Shown in pieces: positions 50,604 to 60,611 of a DNA stretch of 64,000 bases (position 1 is its first letter; each line of letters starts with the position of its first letter). The position numbers and the translations under genes were made by a program. The stretch covers positions 1 through 64,000 of the forward strand of contig NZ_BAWH01000001.1 of NCBI RefSeq assembly GCF_000586435.1. The letters run 5' to 3'. The notes beneath the pieces are model-generated. The model worked only from the letters and a program-made list of their open reading frames with translations, did not search any database and had not been told where the DNA came from. This DNA is from Psychrobacter sp. JCM 18901. Its GTDB lineage: Bacteria; Pseudomonadota; Gammaproteobacteria; Pseudomonadales; Moraxellaceae.

Positions 50604-51074
50604 AATAAAAGTAGCCTGTTAGGTCGTTATGTAAGTGCTATAAAAGATGAGGTAGTGTAGCGTTTAGAATTTTTTTTGTCCAGTATCACTAAAAAAATAA
50701 CCGCATTAAAGTGGTTTAAATCACCATGTACTCATTAAAATAATATGATTTTGAAAGCTATTAGCTCATGGCAAAGCATTATGGTTATGAAAACAATATG
50801 ACCATAACAACAATCAGTTCACGTCAGAGACAGTTGTAGGGGTTGTTGTATTGGCTAAATATTCTAAGCATCTTAGTTGTTTGGTCAATAGAGCTTATAT
50901 GCAAACCACGTATGAGCTCTATGCTCAAGATTTTAGCGTTAAATCAAATGTCATGTTGAACTGTAGATAGAAATATAAGTATCCACTCAGTTAGTCAAAA
51001 TAAATCTTGTCGAGCTGTAGCCAATGAGTATAGTATTTTTCTATTTAATATCCATCAGATACGGAGAATAAACA
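50604..51074. other. Divergent intergenic region before the small Cys-rich protein gene
   Basis: This 471-base AT-rich region lies between leftward and rightward genes. It holds an 11-bp inverted repeat (50888-50922) and a GGAG ribosome-binding site (51063) for the next gene. No reading frame is convincing. Confidence 0.45.
50888..50922. repeat. 11-bp inverted repeat in the intergenic region
   Basis: ATAGAGCTTAT (50888-50898) and ATGAGCTCTAT (50912-50922) are inverted copies with one G-T mismatch and a 13-base spacer. It could be an operator or an RNA hairpin; there is no T-run. Confidence 0.4.
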
Positions 51075-51254
51075 ATGAAATCAATCAGCACAGCGCTACT
51101 CGCCCTAGTATTTGCCTTTACATCTATGAGCCAAGCACAAGCTCGAAATACGCCTTGTTCAGGTAAAATGGGCGGGCTGTCTCATTGCTCAGCAGATGGT
51201 AAGTTCGTCTGTAAAAATGGCAAAATCAGCCAATCAAAAAAAACCTGTCATTAG
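51075..51254 (+). CDS. Small secreted Cys-rich protein (59 aa)
   Basis: A short gene encodes 59 residues, with a clear signal peptide (MKSISTALLALVFAF and then a likely cleavage after AQA). The mature peptide of about 35 residues has four Cys residues and Gly/Lys-rich spacing (TPCSGKMGGLSHC, then GKFVCKNGKISQSKKTCH). ACGGAGAATAAACA before the ATG is a good ribosome-binding site. The pattern recalls small conserved secreted proteins of Acinetobacter and Pseudomonas of unknown function, from memory. Two disulfides are likely in the periplasm. It is monocistronic, upstream of gyrA. Confidence 0.75.
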   Translation: MKSISTALLALVFAFTSMSQAQARNTPCSGKMGGLSHCSADGKFVCKNGKISQSKKTCH

Positions 51255-51356
51255 AATTATTTTAGTGTGTGTCAATAATTCAAAATATCACTGTGAATGA
51301 ACCGTCTAGCTTGATTTTAATGGTACTCAGAACCCCCTAAATCAGCAAATTTGTGC

Positions 51357-51362
51357 TAAAAT
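51357..51362 (+). promoter_or_regulatory. Extended -10 element upstream of gyrA
   Basis: TGCTAAAAT (TG at 51354-51355, TAAAAT at 51357-51362) is an extended -10 motif about 185 bases before gyrA. No good -35 was found at the right spacing. Confidence 0.35.
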
Positions 51363-51545
51363 AGCTTCTTTTATTAAACATTAAAACTATCGCTATTTTC
51401 CTATTGTTTTGCACGTGTAGCAGTGTTTTTTATGGTATCTATTTTGGTCATGACTGCCTATTTATGTGGCAGTATTTTTATATGATCTATGGGTGCCATA
51501 AGCGATGTGTCAACGTTAGAAAAAAATGTGAGTGAAGGAGTGTAT

Positions 51546-54337
51546 ATGAGCGAATCGGTCAGTCCTATTGGCATCGTAGATGAACTAAAGCAGTCGTATT
51601 TGGATTATGCGATGAGCGTGATCGTCTCGCGTGCGCTGCCTGATGTGCGTGATGGGTTCAAACCTGTACACCGCCGCGTGATGTATGCCATGCACGTGCT
51701 ATCAAACGATTATAATAAACCGTATAAAAAAATCAGCACGTGTGGTCGGTGATGTTATCGGTAAGTACCATCCACACGGCGATAGTGCTGTCTATGATGC
51801 CATCGTACGTATGGCGCAGAATTTCAGCTTGCGCTATCCAATGGTTGATGGTCAAGGTAACTTTGGCTCGATCGATGATGATCCTCCGGCAGCGATGCGT
51901 TATACCGAAGTACGTATGACCAAACTGACCCACCAGATGCTCGCTGATTTGGACAAAGACACGGTCGATTGGGAAGACAACTACGACGGCTCTGAGCGCA
52001 TGCCAAGCGTGATGCCAGCGCGTATTCCTAACTTATTGGTCAATGGCGCGACGGGTATTGCCGTTGGTATGGCGACCAATATGGCACCCCATAACCTGAC
52101 CGAAGTGATCAATGCTTGTCTAGCCTATGCTGAAAACCCACAAGTTTCAGCTGAAGAGCTGATGTCGCATATCTCAGGTCCTGATTTTCCTACGGGTGGT
52201 ATTATCTATGGTCGCGCGGGCATTTTAGATGCTTATCGTACGGGTAAAGGCCGTTTGCATATTCGTGGTCGTTATCATATCGAGCCGATGAGCAATTCTG
52301 GCGTCAACCGTGATCGTGAGCGCATCGTATTTACCGAAGTACCTTATCAGGCTAACAAAGCCAAGCTGATTGAGCGTATCGCAGAGCTTGTTCGTGATAA
52401 AAAAATCGAAGGCATTAGCGAAATTCGTGATGAGTCTGATAAAGATGGTATGCGTATAGCTATTGATTTGCGTCGCGGTGAGACGGCTGAAGTTATCGTT
52501 AATAACCTATTTCTACAAACGCCGCTAGAGTCTAGCTTTAGTATCAATATGGTGGCGCTGGATAATGGTCAGCCAAAACTATTGACCTTGCGTCAGCTTA
52601 TCGCTGCATTTGTTCGTCATCGTCAAGAAGTGGTGACCCGCCGTACGATTTATGAATTGAACAAAGCCCGCGTTCGTGGTCATTTGCTAGAAGGTCTAAC
52701 GGTTGCTCTAGCCAATATCGACGAAATTATCGCGACGATTAAAGCTTCTGCAAACCGTGGCCTAGCACGTGAAAGCTTATTAAATAACACGTGGGGTTCA
52801 GGTAGCGTCGTTGCGATGCTTACAGCTGCTGGTAGTCAATCAGTACGTCCTGAGTTTATCGATGGCGAAGATCCTAAAGCGCCGTTTGGTCTAATCGAAG
52901 GCGAAGAGCGTTATCGTTTGTCACTTGAGCAGGTCAATGCGATTTTAGATATGCAATTGCATCGTCTGACTGGCCTTGAGCAAGATAAATTGACCGAAGA
53001 ATACCAAGACCTATTGCGTGAAATTGCGCATTTAGAGTCTATTCTTGGCGATTTTGATAAGCTGATGGCTATTATCTCTAATGAGATGATCGAGATTCGT
53101 GATAACTTTGGTGATGAGCGCCGTACCGATATCATCGATTCACGTATGGACTTTAGTCGCGAAGACTTATCCCTGAGCAAACGGTCGTCATGACGGTATC
53201 GCGTACTGCTACGCCAAAACTCAGCCGATTGATGATTATGTCGCACAAAAACGTGGCGGTAAAGGTAAGTCTGCCACAGCAATGAAAGAAGATGATGTGA
53301 TTGATCATTTAGTCGTGACTTCAACTCACTCTACCGTATTGTGCTTCACGGATAGTGGACGTGTCTTTAGCTTACGCGGGTTTGAAGTGCCGATTGCCAG
53401 TCGCGGTGCTCGTGGTCGTCCATTGGTCAATCTAATTGGTCTAAATAGCGACGAAACCGTTACAACCATACTACCAATTCCAAAAATTGTGGAAGATACA
53501 TCAGTAGTAAGTGAAGTGTCAGAAGTAAGCAATGATGACGATTCGGTAGAAGATAGCAATCAAGCAGAGCCACCTTTTGTCTTCTTTGCCACGGCTAATG
53601 GTACAGTGAAGCGCGTAGAGCTGAAGCAGTTTGCCAATATTCGCTCGAACGGTTTGATCGCGGTTGGTCTAGAAGATGGTGATAAATTGGTCAGCGCTCG
53701 TATTACCAACGGCAATCAAGAAGTGATGCTATTTGCCTCAAGTGGTAAAGCGATTCGTTTTGATGAGAATGATGCTCGCGCGATGGGCCGTACAGCGAAA
53801 GGCGTCCGCGGTATGCGTTTGGCTACTGATGAATTTATCAAATCATTGGTCGTTATCGAAGATGATGTACATGAAATCCTAATTGCTTGTGAAAACGGCT
53901 TTGGTAAGCGTACCCTTATCGAAGAGTTTAATACGCAAAACCGTGGCGGTGGCGGTGTGATCGCTATCAAGACCAGCGAGCGTAATGGCGCACTAGTACG
54001 AGCGACCAAGGTTGACTCTACCGACGATATCATTTTAATCTCTGATAAAGGTACGTTGGTTCGTACCCCAGTTGAGCATGTCGCTAGCTCTGGTCGTAAT
54101 ACACAAGGCGTAACATTGATTCGTCTGTCAAAAGATGAAAAACTGGTTGCCATGGCGCGTGTTGAGCACGAAGAGAGCGATGATGAGCTTATCGATGCCA
54201 TGAGAGAAGACGGTACGTTTGACGTAGAAGGTCAGGAGCAGATAGATATTGATGCGACAACTGATAATACTGCAACTACCGACGTCGACGATGTGATTGA
54301 TATTGCAAACGATCATAAACCAAGTGACAATCTATAA
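51546..54337 (+). CDS. gyrA: DNA gyrase subunit A, frameshifted
   Basis: GyrA cuts and reseals DNA during negative supercoiling. The corrected protein is about 930 residues. The start at 51546 follows [23 protein letters not shown] contains the quinolone-region Ser and Asp (positions equivalent to E. coli 83 and 87, both wild type), and [10 protein letters not shown] holds the catalytic Tyr. The GyrA box is QKRGGKGK, which separates it from ParC, and the C-terminal beta-pinwheel carries an acidic Ser/Val/Asp insertion and an acidic tail. The A7 at 51726-51732 should be A6 (restoring [10 protein letters not shown]). One base each is missing near 53166 ([12 protein letters not shown]) and 53208 ([14 protein letters not shown]). 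Confidence 0.97.
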
Positions 54338-54420
54338 TAGACTCACTATGCATAAGACGATGACGAGTAATAGTCTTGGTAATTAGCTTTTGAGTCTAGT
54401 CTCTTAGCATTTTTCTAGAA

Positions 54421-54461
54421 AAAAGCCTCTGACGTTATCGTCGGAGGCTTTTGTTTTTTTT
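54421..54461 (+). terminator. Intrinsic terminator after gyrA
   Basis: A 14-bp stem (AAAAGCCTCTGACG against CGTCGGAGGCTTTT, one G-T pair) with loop TTAT is followed by G and T8. It lies about 84 bases after gyrA and 56 bases before the next gene. A sequence-related terminator precedes the second paralogue at 55744. Confidence 0.88.
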
Positions 54462-54516
54462 AACTCTCATATTTTCAATACTGTAAATAAGGTTCTATTT
54501 TTTTAAGGCTGTTGTT

Positions 54517-55587
54517 ATGCTTACGACCAATCAAACTTTTCAGGGAACGGTTGCTTCGGTATCATCGAGCTTTTTATTCTCGATGATGTTTTTGTTTGGA
54601 CTGTTTATGCTGCCCTTAACAGGGACGCAGGTAGCGTCATGGCGTGTGCTCATGATGTTGCTCAGTTTGGTAATATTGGTCAGTTTGACTAAGCAGTGGC
54701 AACGTGTTTTTGATTATATAAAGACGCTAAAGACAATCAAGGAATGGCTAATATTTATTCTGCCTGCGCCAATCCTAGGTGGGCAGATTTGGTTGTTTAT
54801 GTGGGCTCCGGTCAATGGGTTTGGTCTCGATGTTACGTTGGGTTATTTCTTATTGCCGCTAGTGATGATTGTGCTTGGTCGATTCTTTTACCATGAGTAT
54901 ATGAGCATCTTGCAATGGGCTGCCGCGATATTTGCAGCACTCGGTATCGGCTACGATATTGTTCAGTATGGTTCAGTCTCTTGGGTGACACTGTTTGTAT
55001 GCTTGGGTTATCCGCCGTATTATCTGTTACGGCGCACTCTTTCTGTACCGCCCATTACAGGGTTATTGTTTGATTTGACGCTGTTGACACCAGTTGTGCT
55101 CATCGTGCTCTACATGACAGGCGGTTTTGATGTTGCGGCGCAAGACGTGAAGTTCTGGTATCTACTGCCACTGCTTGGTGCTTTTAGTGCGCTTGCGATG
55201 TCGCTGACGATGATTGCCAGTAGCAAGCTGCCTGTTTCACTGTTTGGAGCGCTAAGTTATATAGAGCCAATGCTGTTATTCGTATTGTCTATTACTATTT
55301 TGAGTCAAAGCCTTGAAGAAGGTGGTTCACTCTTTATGTACGGCATGATTACGCTTGCGCTACTGGTCATGATGGCCGATAGCGTAAAAGGTTACCTCGT
55401 TCGTCAGCGTAATGACCGCTTGCATGGCTATAGAGAGCTTCAGATTGGCGGCTTTCCACCACGTCGTCATTTTATCAATCAGCGTATCGATGGCGTGCTA
55501 AAAGCCCATCGTTTTCGTAAGATTCGCCGTTACCAAAAGAAGATGGATAAGATACAGCAAAAAATCGAACAACTTGATGCAAAATAA
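54517..55587 (+). CDS. EamA/RarD-type membrane transporter, copy 1
   Basis: This protein of 356 residues has about ten membrane spans in two halves, the pattern of EamA (drug/metabolite) transporters. Recognisable parts are FGLFMLPLTGTQVASWRVL, WAPVNGFGLDVTLGYFLLPL, YPPYYLLRRTLSVPPITG and SLFGALSYIEPMLLFVLS. This order resembles RarD-like proteins. A basic, helical tail of about 60 residues follows the last span (RFRKIRRYQKKMDKIQQKIEQLD), with coiled-coil character. It reads intact. The next gene is a paralogue of the same length; substrate unknown. Confidence 0.82.
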   Translation: MLTTNQTFQGTVASVSSSFLFSMMFLFGLFMLPLTGTQVASWRVLMMLLSLVILVSLTKQWQRVFDYIKTLKTIKEWLIFILPAPILGGQIWLFMWAPVNGFGLDVTLGYFLLPLVMIVLGRFFYHEYMSILQWAAAIFAALGIGYDIVQYGSVSWVTLFVCLGYPPYYLLRRTLSVPPITGLLFDLTLLTPVVLIVLYMTGGFDVAAQDVKFWYLLPLLGAFSALAMSLTMIASSKLPVSLFGALSYIEPMLLFVLSITILSQSLEEGGSLFMYGMITLALLVMMADSVKGYLVRQRNDRLHGYRELQIGGFPPRRHFINQRIDGVLKAHRFRKIRRYQKKMDKIQQKIEQLDAK

Positions 55588-55743
55588 GCACTTACCTGCA
55601 TTAAATTTACTCAATTTAAAAGTTTAGACACTAGATGAGCAGTGGCATTGCTTATTCATTCTGACTTTGACATAATGCCGACCATGATGTAAGCCTAATA
55701 CATCAAAAGCGTTCAACTTAGATTGCGCGACGACCTTATATGC

Positions 55744-55783
55744 AAAAGCTCAGACGTTCTCGTCTGAGGCTTTTGTTTTTTTT
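55744..55783 (+). terminator. Terminator between the two EamA paralogues
   Basis: A stem (AAAAGC-TCAGACG against CGTCTGAGGCTTTT, one-base bulge) with loop TTCT is followed by G and a T-run. It is clearly related to the terminator at 54421-54461 and lies at the same place relative to the following paralogue. Confidence 0.85.
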
Positions 55784-55826
55784 AAAAATTGCCATGGATG
55801 TGCCCCAATCTTTAAAGGCTGTTGTG

Positions 55827-56896
55827 ATGCTGACTACTAACCAAACCTCGCAGTACAATCACTGCTGTCGCTGCAAATTTTTTTATACTCATTGCTGTTC
55901 TTATTTGGTCTACTGCTGCAACCATTATCAGGTACGCAAGTCGCTTCGTGGCGCGTGCTGACAATGTTTTTTAGTCTAGTATTGCTGGTCAGCGTACTAA
56001 AGCAGTGGCAGCACATTTTTGATTATCTAAAAACATTAAAGAACGCAAAAGAGTGGTTTCTATTTATACTACCCACACCGATTTTGGGCGCGCAAATCTG
56101 GATATTTATGTGGGCGCCAGTCAATGGCTTGGGGCTTGAGGTCACGTTGGGTTATTTTCTATATCCGATGATTATGATTGTTGTCGGCAGGTTCTTTTAC
56201 AACGAAGATATGAGCTTACTTCAGTGGGCTGCCATTGTATGTGCAGGTCTTGGTATCGCTTACGATATTTTCGAGTATGGTGCTATTTCTTGGGCGACTT
56301 TGTTTGTTTGCTTTGGTTATCCTCCTTATTATCTACTACGCCGCAAGTTGGCAGTACCACCTATTACTGGTCTTATCTCAGACCTTGTATTGTTGTTGCC
56401 AGTGGTATTGGTCGCACTGTATATGAATGGTGGTTTTGAAGTAGCAATCACCAACCACAAGCTTTGGTATCTGCTGCCATTATTAGGCATTATTAGCACC
56501 GCTGCGATGTCACTAACGATGGTGGCCAGTCAGAAGTTGCCTGTCTCACTGTTTGGCACTCTGTGCTACCTTGAGCCAATATTCTTGTTTATATTCTCAA
56601 TCGCAATTTTAGATCGTAACTTACATGATGGTGGCTCCATGCTGATGTACAGCATGATTTTTATCGCATTGCTGATTATGATTGCTGATAGCGCGCTGGG
56701 CTATATGGCACGTAAACGTGAAGACCGCTTACACGGCTACAATGAGCCACAAGTAGGCAGTTTTCCACCACGTCGCCGCCTGAAAAATCGCCGTATCAAA
56801 GGCGTGCTAATCGCGCATCGATTCCGCCAAATTAAAAAATATCAGCAAAAGATAGATAAAATGACGCGCAAGATTGAAGCATTACATTTAGATTGA
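55827..56896 (+). CDS. EamA/RarD-type membrane transporter, copy 2, frameshifted
   Basis: The corrected protein is 356 residues, exactly the length of copy 1, and is similar along its whole length (for example GTQVASWRVL, WAPVNGLGLEVTLGYF, YPPYYLLRRKLAVPPITG, and the basic tail FRQIKKYQQKIDKMTRKIEAL). The start MLTTNQTSQ matches copy 1 (MLTTNQTFQ). As read, the N-terminal 22 codons are out of frame. Two bases are missing near 55853 (GG of a Gly codon) and one base is extra in the T7 run at 55878-55884. With both corrected the sequence reads QGTITAVAANFLYSLLFLFG. Best explained as a tandem gene duplication with later divergence. Confidence 0.8.
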
Positions 56897-57090
56897 TGTT
56901 AAAGAGTACACCGTCTTAGACAGTATCGATTCGGTAGGCATAGTTTTCCAGCATGTCTGCCAACTCGCAGTATTAAAGAAGTACAAATTACGCTATTATC
57001 GAGAGCAGTAGTGCCACGATCGAGTAAACGTATGGCGCTATATCTGAGATATTATGGCTGATTTACTACAATATATAACTAGGACGGTTT

Positions 57091-57761
57091 ATGTTACATC
57101 TTCATCATTTAGCAAACTCGCGCTCGTTTCGTATTATTTGGCTGTTGGAAGAGCTTGGCGCTGATTATAAACTGACTTGCTATGAGCGCAACAAGGCATA
57201 CCGTGCTCCTGATAGCTTAAAGCAAGTGCATCCGATTGGTAATGCGCCGATATTAGAAGCAGACGATCGTGTGCTGATTGAGTCAGGGTTTATCATTGAA
57301 TATTTAATTAAGCATTATGATAAAGAAAAGCAGTTCAAACCTGACGATAATAACGAAGCAGCGTGGGAAGCCTACACGTTTTGGCTACACTTTGCAGAGG
57401 CTTCATTAATGCCACTGTTGGTCATGCGTTTGGTATTCACAAAAGTAGTGTCTCAGTCGCCGATGCTAATCAAACCTATCAGCAAAAAAAATCCAAGGTC
57501 AGATTGAAAAAAAACATGATCAGTAGCGGTTTGGAGAAGATGCTAGATATGATGGAGCGTCATCTACATGAAAATCACTGGTTTGCAGGTAGTGAATTTA
57601 GCGCCGCTGATATTCAAATGCATCTTGCAGTCTTAGGTGCCAATGCTGGTGCAGGTTTAGATCAGAGTAAATATACCAATCTTTTGAACTGGCTCAAACG
57701 CTGCGAAGAACGAGATGCCTTTAAGCGAGCAGAAAAAAAGGGTGGCCGTCTGAATTTCTAG
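57091..57761 (+). CDS. Glutathione S-transferase family protein, frameshifted
   Basis: The protein has an N-terminal thioredoxin-fold domain (LHLHHLANSRSFRIIWLLEELG, then IGNAPILEADDRVLIESGFIIEYL, which holds the glutathione-binding ES pair) and a C-terminal helical domain (WFAGSEFSAADIQMHLAV). The corrected length of about 222 residues is normal for a GST. Two A8 runs (57484-57491 and 57507-57514) should each be A7; this restores KKIQGQIEKNMISSGLEK. The substrate is unknown. It is preceded by 194 bases of AT-rich sequence and followed by a terminator. Confidence 0.88.
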
Positions 57762-57810
57762 AGGATACTGGTATAATCCTCTCTCAACGCTTAAGTAGCC
57801 ATGTAGACCA

Positions 57811-57845
57811 AAGGCTTTGTTTATGAATAAACAAAGCCTTTTTTA
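57811..57845 (+). terminator. Intrinsic terminator after the GST gene
   Basis: A perfect 14-bp stem (AAGGCTTTGTTTA/TAAACAAAGCCTT) with a short loop is followed by T-rich sequence, about 50 bases after the GST stop. It ends just before the next small gene, whose ATG is at 57856. Confidence 0.88.
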
Positions 57846-57855
57846 GGATAATGTT

Positions 57856-58167
57856 ATGACAGACCTAAATACCTCGAATAAAGACAATCTGAAGCAAGAT
57901 AGTCTAGACAAAGATAATAATCAGTCAGCAACTCAAACATCACTTAATAAGCAAGATACCAGTATGCAAGAAAATAATAGACAACAGATTAATAGCCAGC
58001 AAGTCTCTATCAAATCGTGGTCACAGAAAATTCTAGTGGTAATTCTATGTGCAGCGAGCTTTTATGGTGGCTGGAAATCTTACGAATCAAATATGGTAAA
58101 CGAGTGCACCGCCAATGGTGGACAAATGGTTGAAGGTCAAAAAACCATGATATGCCAACTGTCGTAG
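57856..58167 (+). CDS. Small single-span membrane protein, Asn/Gln-rich N-terminus, unknown function
   Basis: This 103-residue protein has a hydrophilic N-terminal half rich in Asn, Gln, Asp and Ser (about residues 1-52), one membrane span (ILVVILCAASFYGGW, about residues 56-73) and a short C-terminal part with two Cys residues (NECTANGGQM, MICQLS). The likely topology puts the Cys pair in the periplasm. I recognise no family. The start follows AGGATAATGTT closely after the preceding terminator. It is probably real, but function is unknown. Confidence 0.55.
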   Translation: MTDLNTSNKDNLKQDSLDKDNNQSATQTSLNKQDTSMQENNRQQINSQQVSIKSWSQKILVVILCAASFYGGWKSYESNMVNECTANGGQMVEGQKTMICQLS

Positions 58168-58270
58168 CTAGGGTATATTCTTCGTTTATCTTATTTCTGT
58201 CATTGATTTAGGATGAAGAGATGCTCTCGTACTTCTTAGCCAGTATTCCTAATAAATCAAAGGCATCATT

Positions 58271-59407
58271 ATGCTAAAGCTAACCTTTTTGGGAACCTCT
58301 GCAGGTGTACCGACCAAACAGCGTAATGTGACTGCATTGGCGATAGAGTGTCTGAATCCGCATACCTCTGGCGTACAGCAAGGAAGTCGTCAACAGAACA
58401 ATCAGAGTAAGAAATCGCGCCCATGGGTGTTGATTGATTGTGGTGAAGGCACGCAGCAGCAATTGCTACATACCAAGCTCTCCCTACATCAATTGGCTGC
58501 TATCTGCATCACTCATGTGCATGGTGATCATTGCTACGGTCTACCAGGGCTGCTAGCTAGTGCTGCCATGTCAGGACGTCGTGAATCATTGACTTTGATT
58601 GCACCAAAAGCGATTGCTACTTTGCTTGAAGCGATTACCGCCACTACAGAGCTATATCTACCTTTTGCTCTTAATTTTGTAGCGATTGAAGAGGTGTTAG
58701 CTGAGCAAGGTGATACGAACAAGGTTAACATTAGCTTAAGCGACCAACATCAGCTTGATATTGATATCACGCCGCTATCACATCGAGTTGCTTCTCATGG
58801 TTTTGGTATTACTCAGACTATTAGCCGTCGCATCCTTAATACAGATAAGCTTATGGCAGATGGTATTCCAGCAAGTGCACTATGGGGCAAGTTACAGCAA
58901 GGCGAAGATGTCACGACTGAGGGTAATAGACAATTGCGCTCAGTAGATTATGTTGACAATGAGATACAGCGGACGCGAGTGGTGGTGGCAGGAGACAATG
59001 ATACGCCAAACTGTTTGCGCAAAGCCGTTGTAGATGCGGACTTATTGGTGCATGAAGCCACTTATACCCATGAAGTGCTGACTAAGCTTCAAGCCAGAAA
59101 CCCTGACTATGACCCAATGCATAGCAGTGCGCATGTGGTGGGCACATTCGCGCAAAAGATGAACCTGAAAAACATCATTTTGACCCATTTTAGCGCTCGC
59201 TATCAGAACTTTGATAATCCAGATAGCGAAACGCCAAATATGGCATATATTCGTTTAGATGCTGAGAGCGTCTACAAAGGTAATCTATGGCTGGCGGCAG
59301 ATTTTGACCAATATATGGTTGATGGTGCAGTTGAATCGGTAAGCAATCAAGAGAACAGTCAAGAAGAGAGTCGCGTGCAGTATATAGGCTCTGCACGCAG
59401 TGATTAG
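58271..59407 (+). CDS. rnz: Ribonuclease Z-like metallo-beta-lactamase protein
   Basis: This MBL-fold nuclease of the RNase Z family removes 3' trailers from tRNA precursors. The 378-residue protein opens LTFLGTSAGVPTKQRNVTA, with the metal motif THVHGDHCYGLPGLL (HxHxDH), VVVAGDNDTPN for the distal Asp, LVHEATYTHE, and the C-terminal LTHFSARYQ. An insert near residues 37-50 is rich in Gln and Ser. Since the tRNA genes in the window encode CCA, its housekeeping role here may be limited, as in E. coli; that is inference. It reads intact. Confidence 0.92.
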   Translation: MLKLTFLGTSAGVPTKQRNVTALAIECLNPHTSGVQQGSRQQNNQSKKSRPWVLIDCGEGTQQQLLHTKLSLHQLAAICITHVHGDHCYGLPGLLASAAMSGRRESLTLIAPKAIATLLEAITATTELYLPFALNFVAIEEVLAEQGDTNKVNISLSDQHQLDIDITPLSHRVASHGFGITQTISRRILNTDKLMADGIPASALWGKLQQGEDVTTEGNRQLRSVDYVDNEIQRTRVVVAGDNDTPNCLRKAVVDADLLVHEATYTHEVLTKLQARNPDYDPMHSSAHVVGTFAQKMNLKNIILTHFSARYQNFDNPDSETPNMAYIRLDAESVYKGNLWLAADFDQYMVDGAVESVSNQENSQEESRVQYIGSARSD

Positions 59408-59447
59408 ACATCGTTAAGCTTAGATATGATTTAGCGTTAAATATGAC

Positions 59448-60419
59448 CTAGTACTTACTGTCTTCGATAGCCAATTGTGTTTTACCACTCCAAAAACGGC
59501 TAAATTGATAAGCAACTCGTCCTGAGCGACCACCACGTTCTGAGGCCCAGCGTAGCGCATCCTTTCTGATCTTATCAGGCATAGACTGACTTGCTAAAAT
59601 GTCCTTAGCATCATTATCCAGATCAGCTGAGATTTTTTTGCTGCTCTAAATTCAGATAATGCTGAATGATTTGCAGATAAGTCTGCTGATCCATAGGATG
59701 GAAGGTGAGGGACAAACCGAACCGATCTGATAATGACACGGTTTCATCAATGGCCTCATAGGGATTGACTTCATCCGTCTGCCATTATAGATATCGACAT
59801 TGTCTTTCATCATCTGTGGTAGCAAGCGACGGCGATTACTGGTGGCGTAGACCAGTAGTTTGTCTTGCTCAGAGTCTAGCGAGCCATCAAGCACGCTCTT
59901 TAGTGCACGATAGCTTTCGTCTTGACCATTAAAAGCGAGGTCATCACAGTATACGATATAGCGGCAATGACAATCTGCTGGTAGGGCATTAATAGCAGCA
60001 CGAATCTTATCCAATACTTGCAGGTCATCGCGGGCAACCTCAATAATACGCAAGCCTTCACTATGATGGGCTTGTAGCAAAGCGCGAATCAATGATGACT
60101 TACCGGCACCGCGTGTCCCTGACATCAATACATGGTTGGCAGGGTAACCTTTAATAAACTGACGGGTGTTTTGTACCAGTTTCGATTTTTGCGTATCAAT
60201 ACCATGCAAGTCATCTAAGCTCAAAAACAGGTTGACCGACAGAGGCTGCAGGTGACCAGTGCGTCCACCGACCCAGCGATAAGCAAGCTGGCTTGGATCG
60301 ATTTCAATAGTTGGTGTGACTCGCTCTTGTAAGTATTGACTGAGTAAGTCTAACAACGGTGCGGGTAGGGCATAAGTAGGCTGAACAGATGGCGTGGTTG
60401 GGATAGTTGGTTGTGACAT
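59448..60419 (-). CDS. DUF815 family AAA-type ATPase, frameshifted
   Basis: DUF815 proteins are P-loop ATPases of unknown role. The Walker A site is MSGTRGAGKSSLIRALL, VYCDDLAF is the Walker B region, and YATSNRRRLLPQMM is a sensor-1-like block. Corrected length is about 323 residues from ATG 60419 (MSQPTIPTT). One base is missing near 59779 (restoring NGRTDEVNPYEAIDETVSLSDRFGL), and the T7 run on the plus strand at 59633-59639 should be T6 (restoring QQKISADLDNDAKDILAS). The gene then continues to 59448 (ending AIEDSKY), much further than the uncorrected frame. It is divergent from the kinase gene. Confidence 0.87.
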
Positions 60420-60611
60420 AGGGGCTCTAGCAATTAAGGTTGTCTTTAATACCATACCCAAAAATACAATTAACGCTGCTGAAATTTCAGTGCCTACAAT
60501 CTTAGTACCTATTAATCGTAGTACTTGTAACCATTATTCGCGCTATTATTATCTTTGGAAATGATACGAATGGGAAGGCAATAATCTCACTATATTATGA
60601 GAGACAATACC

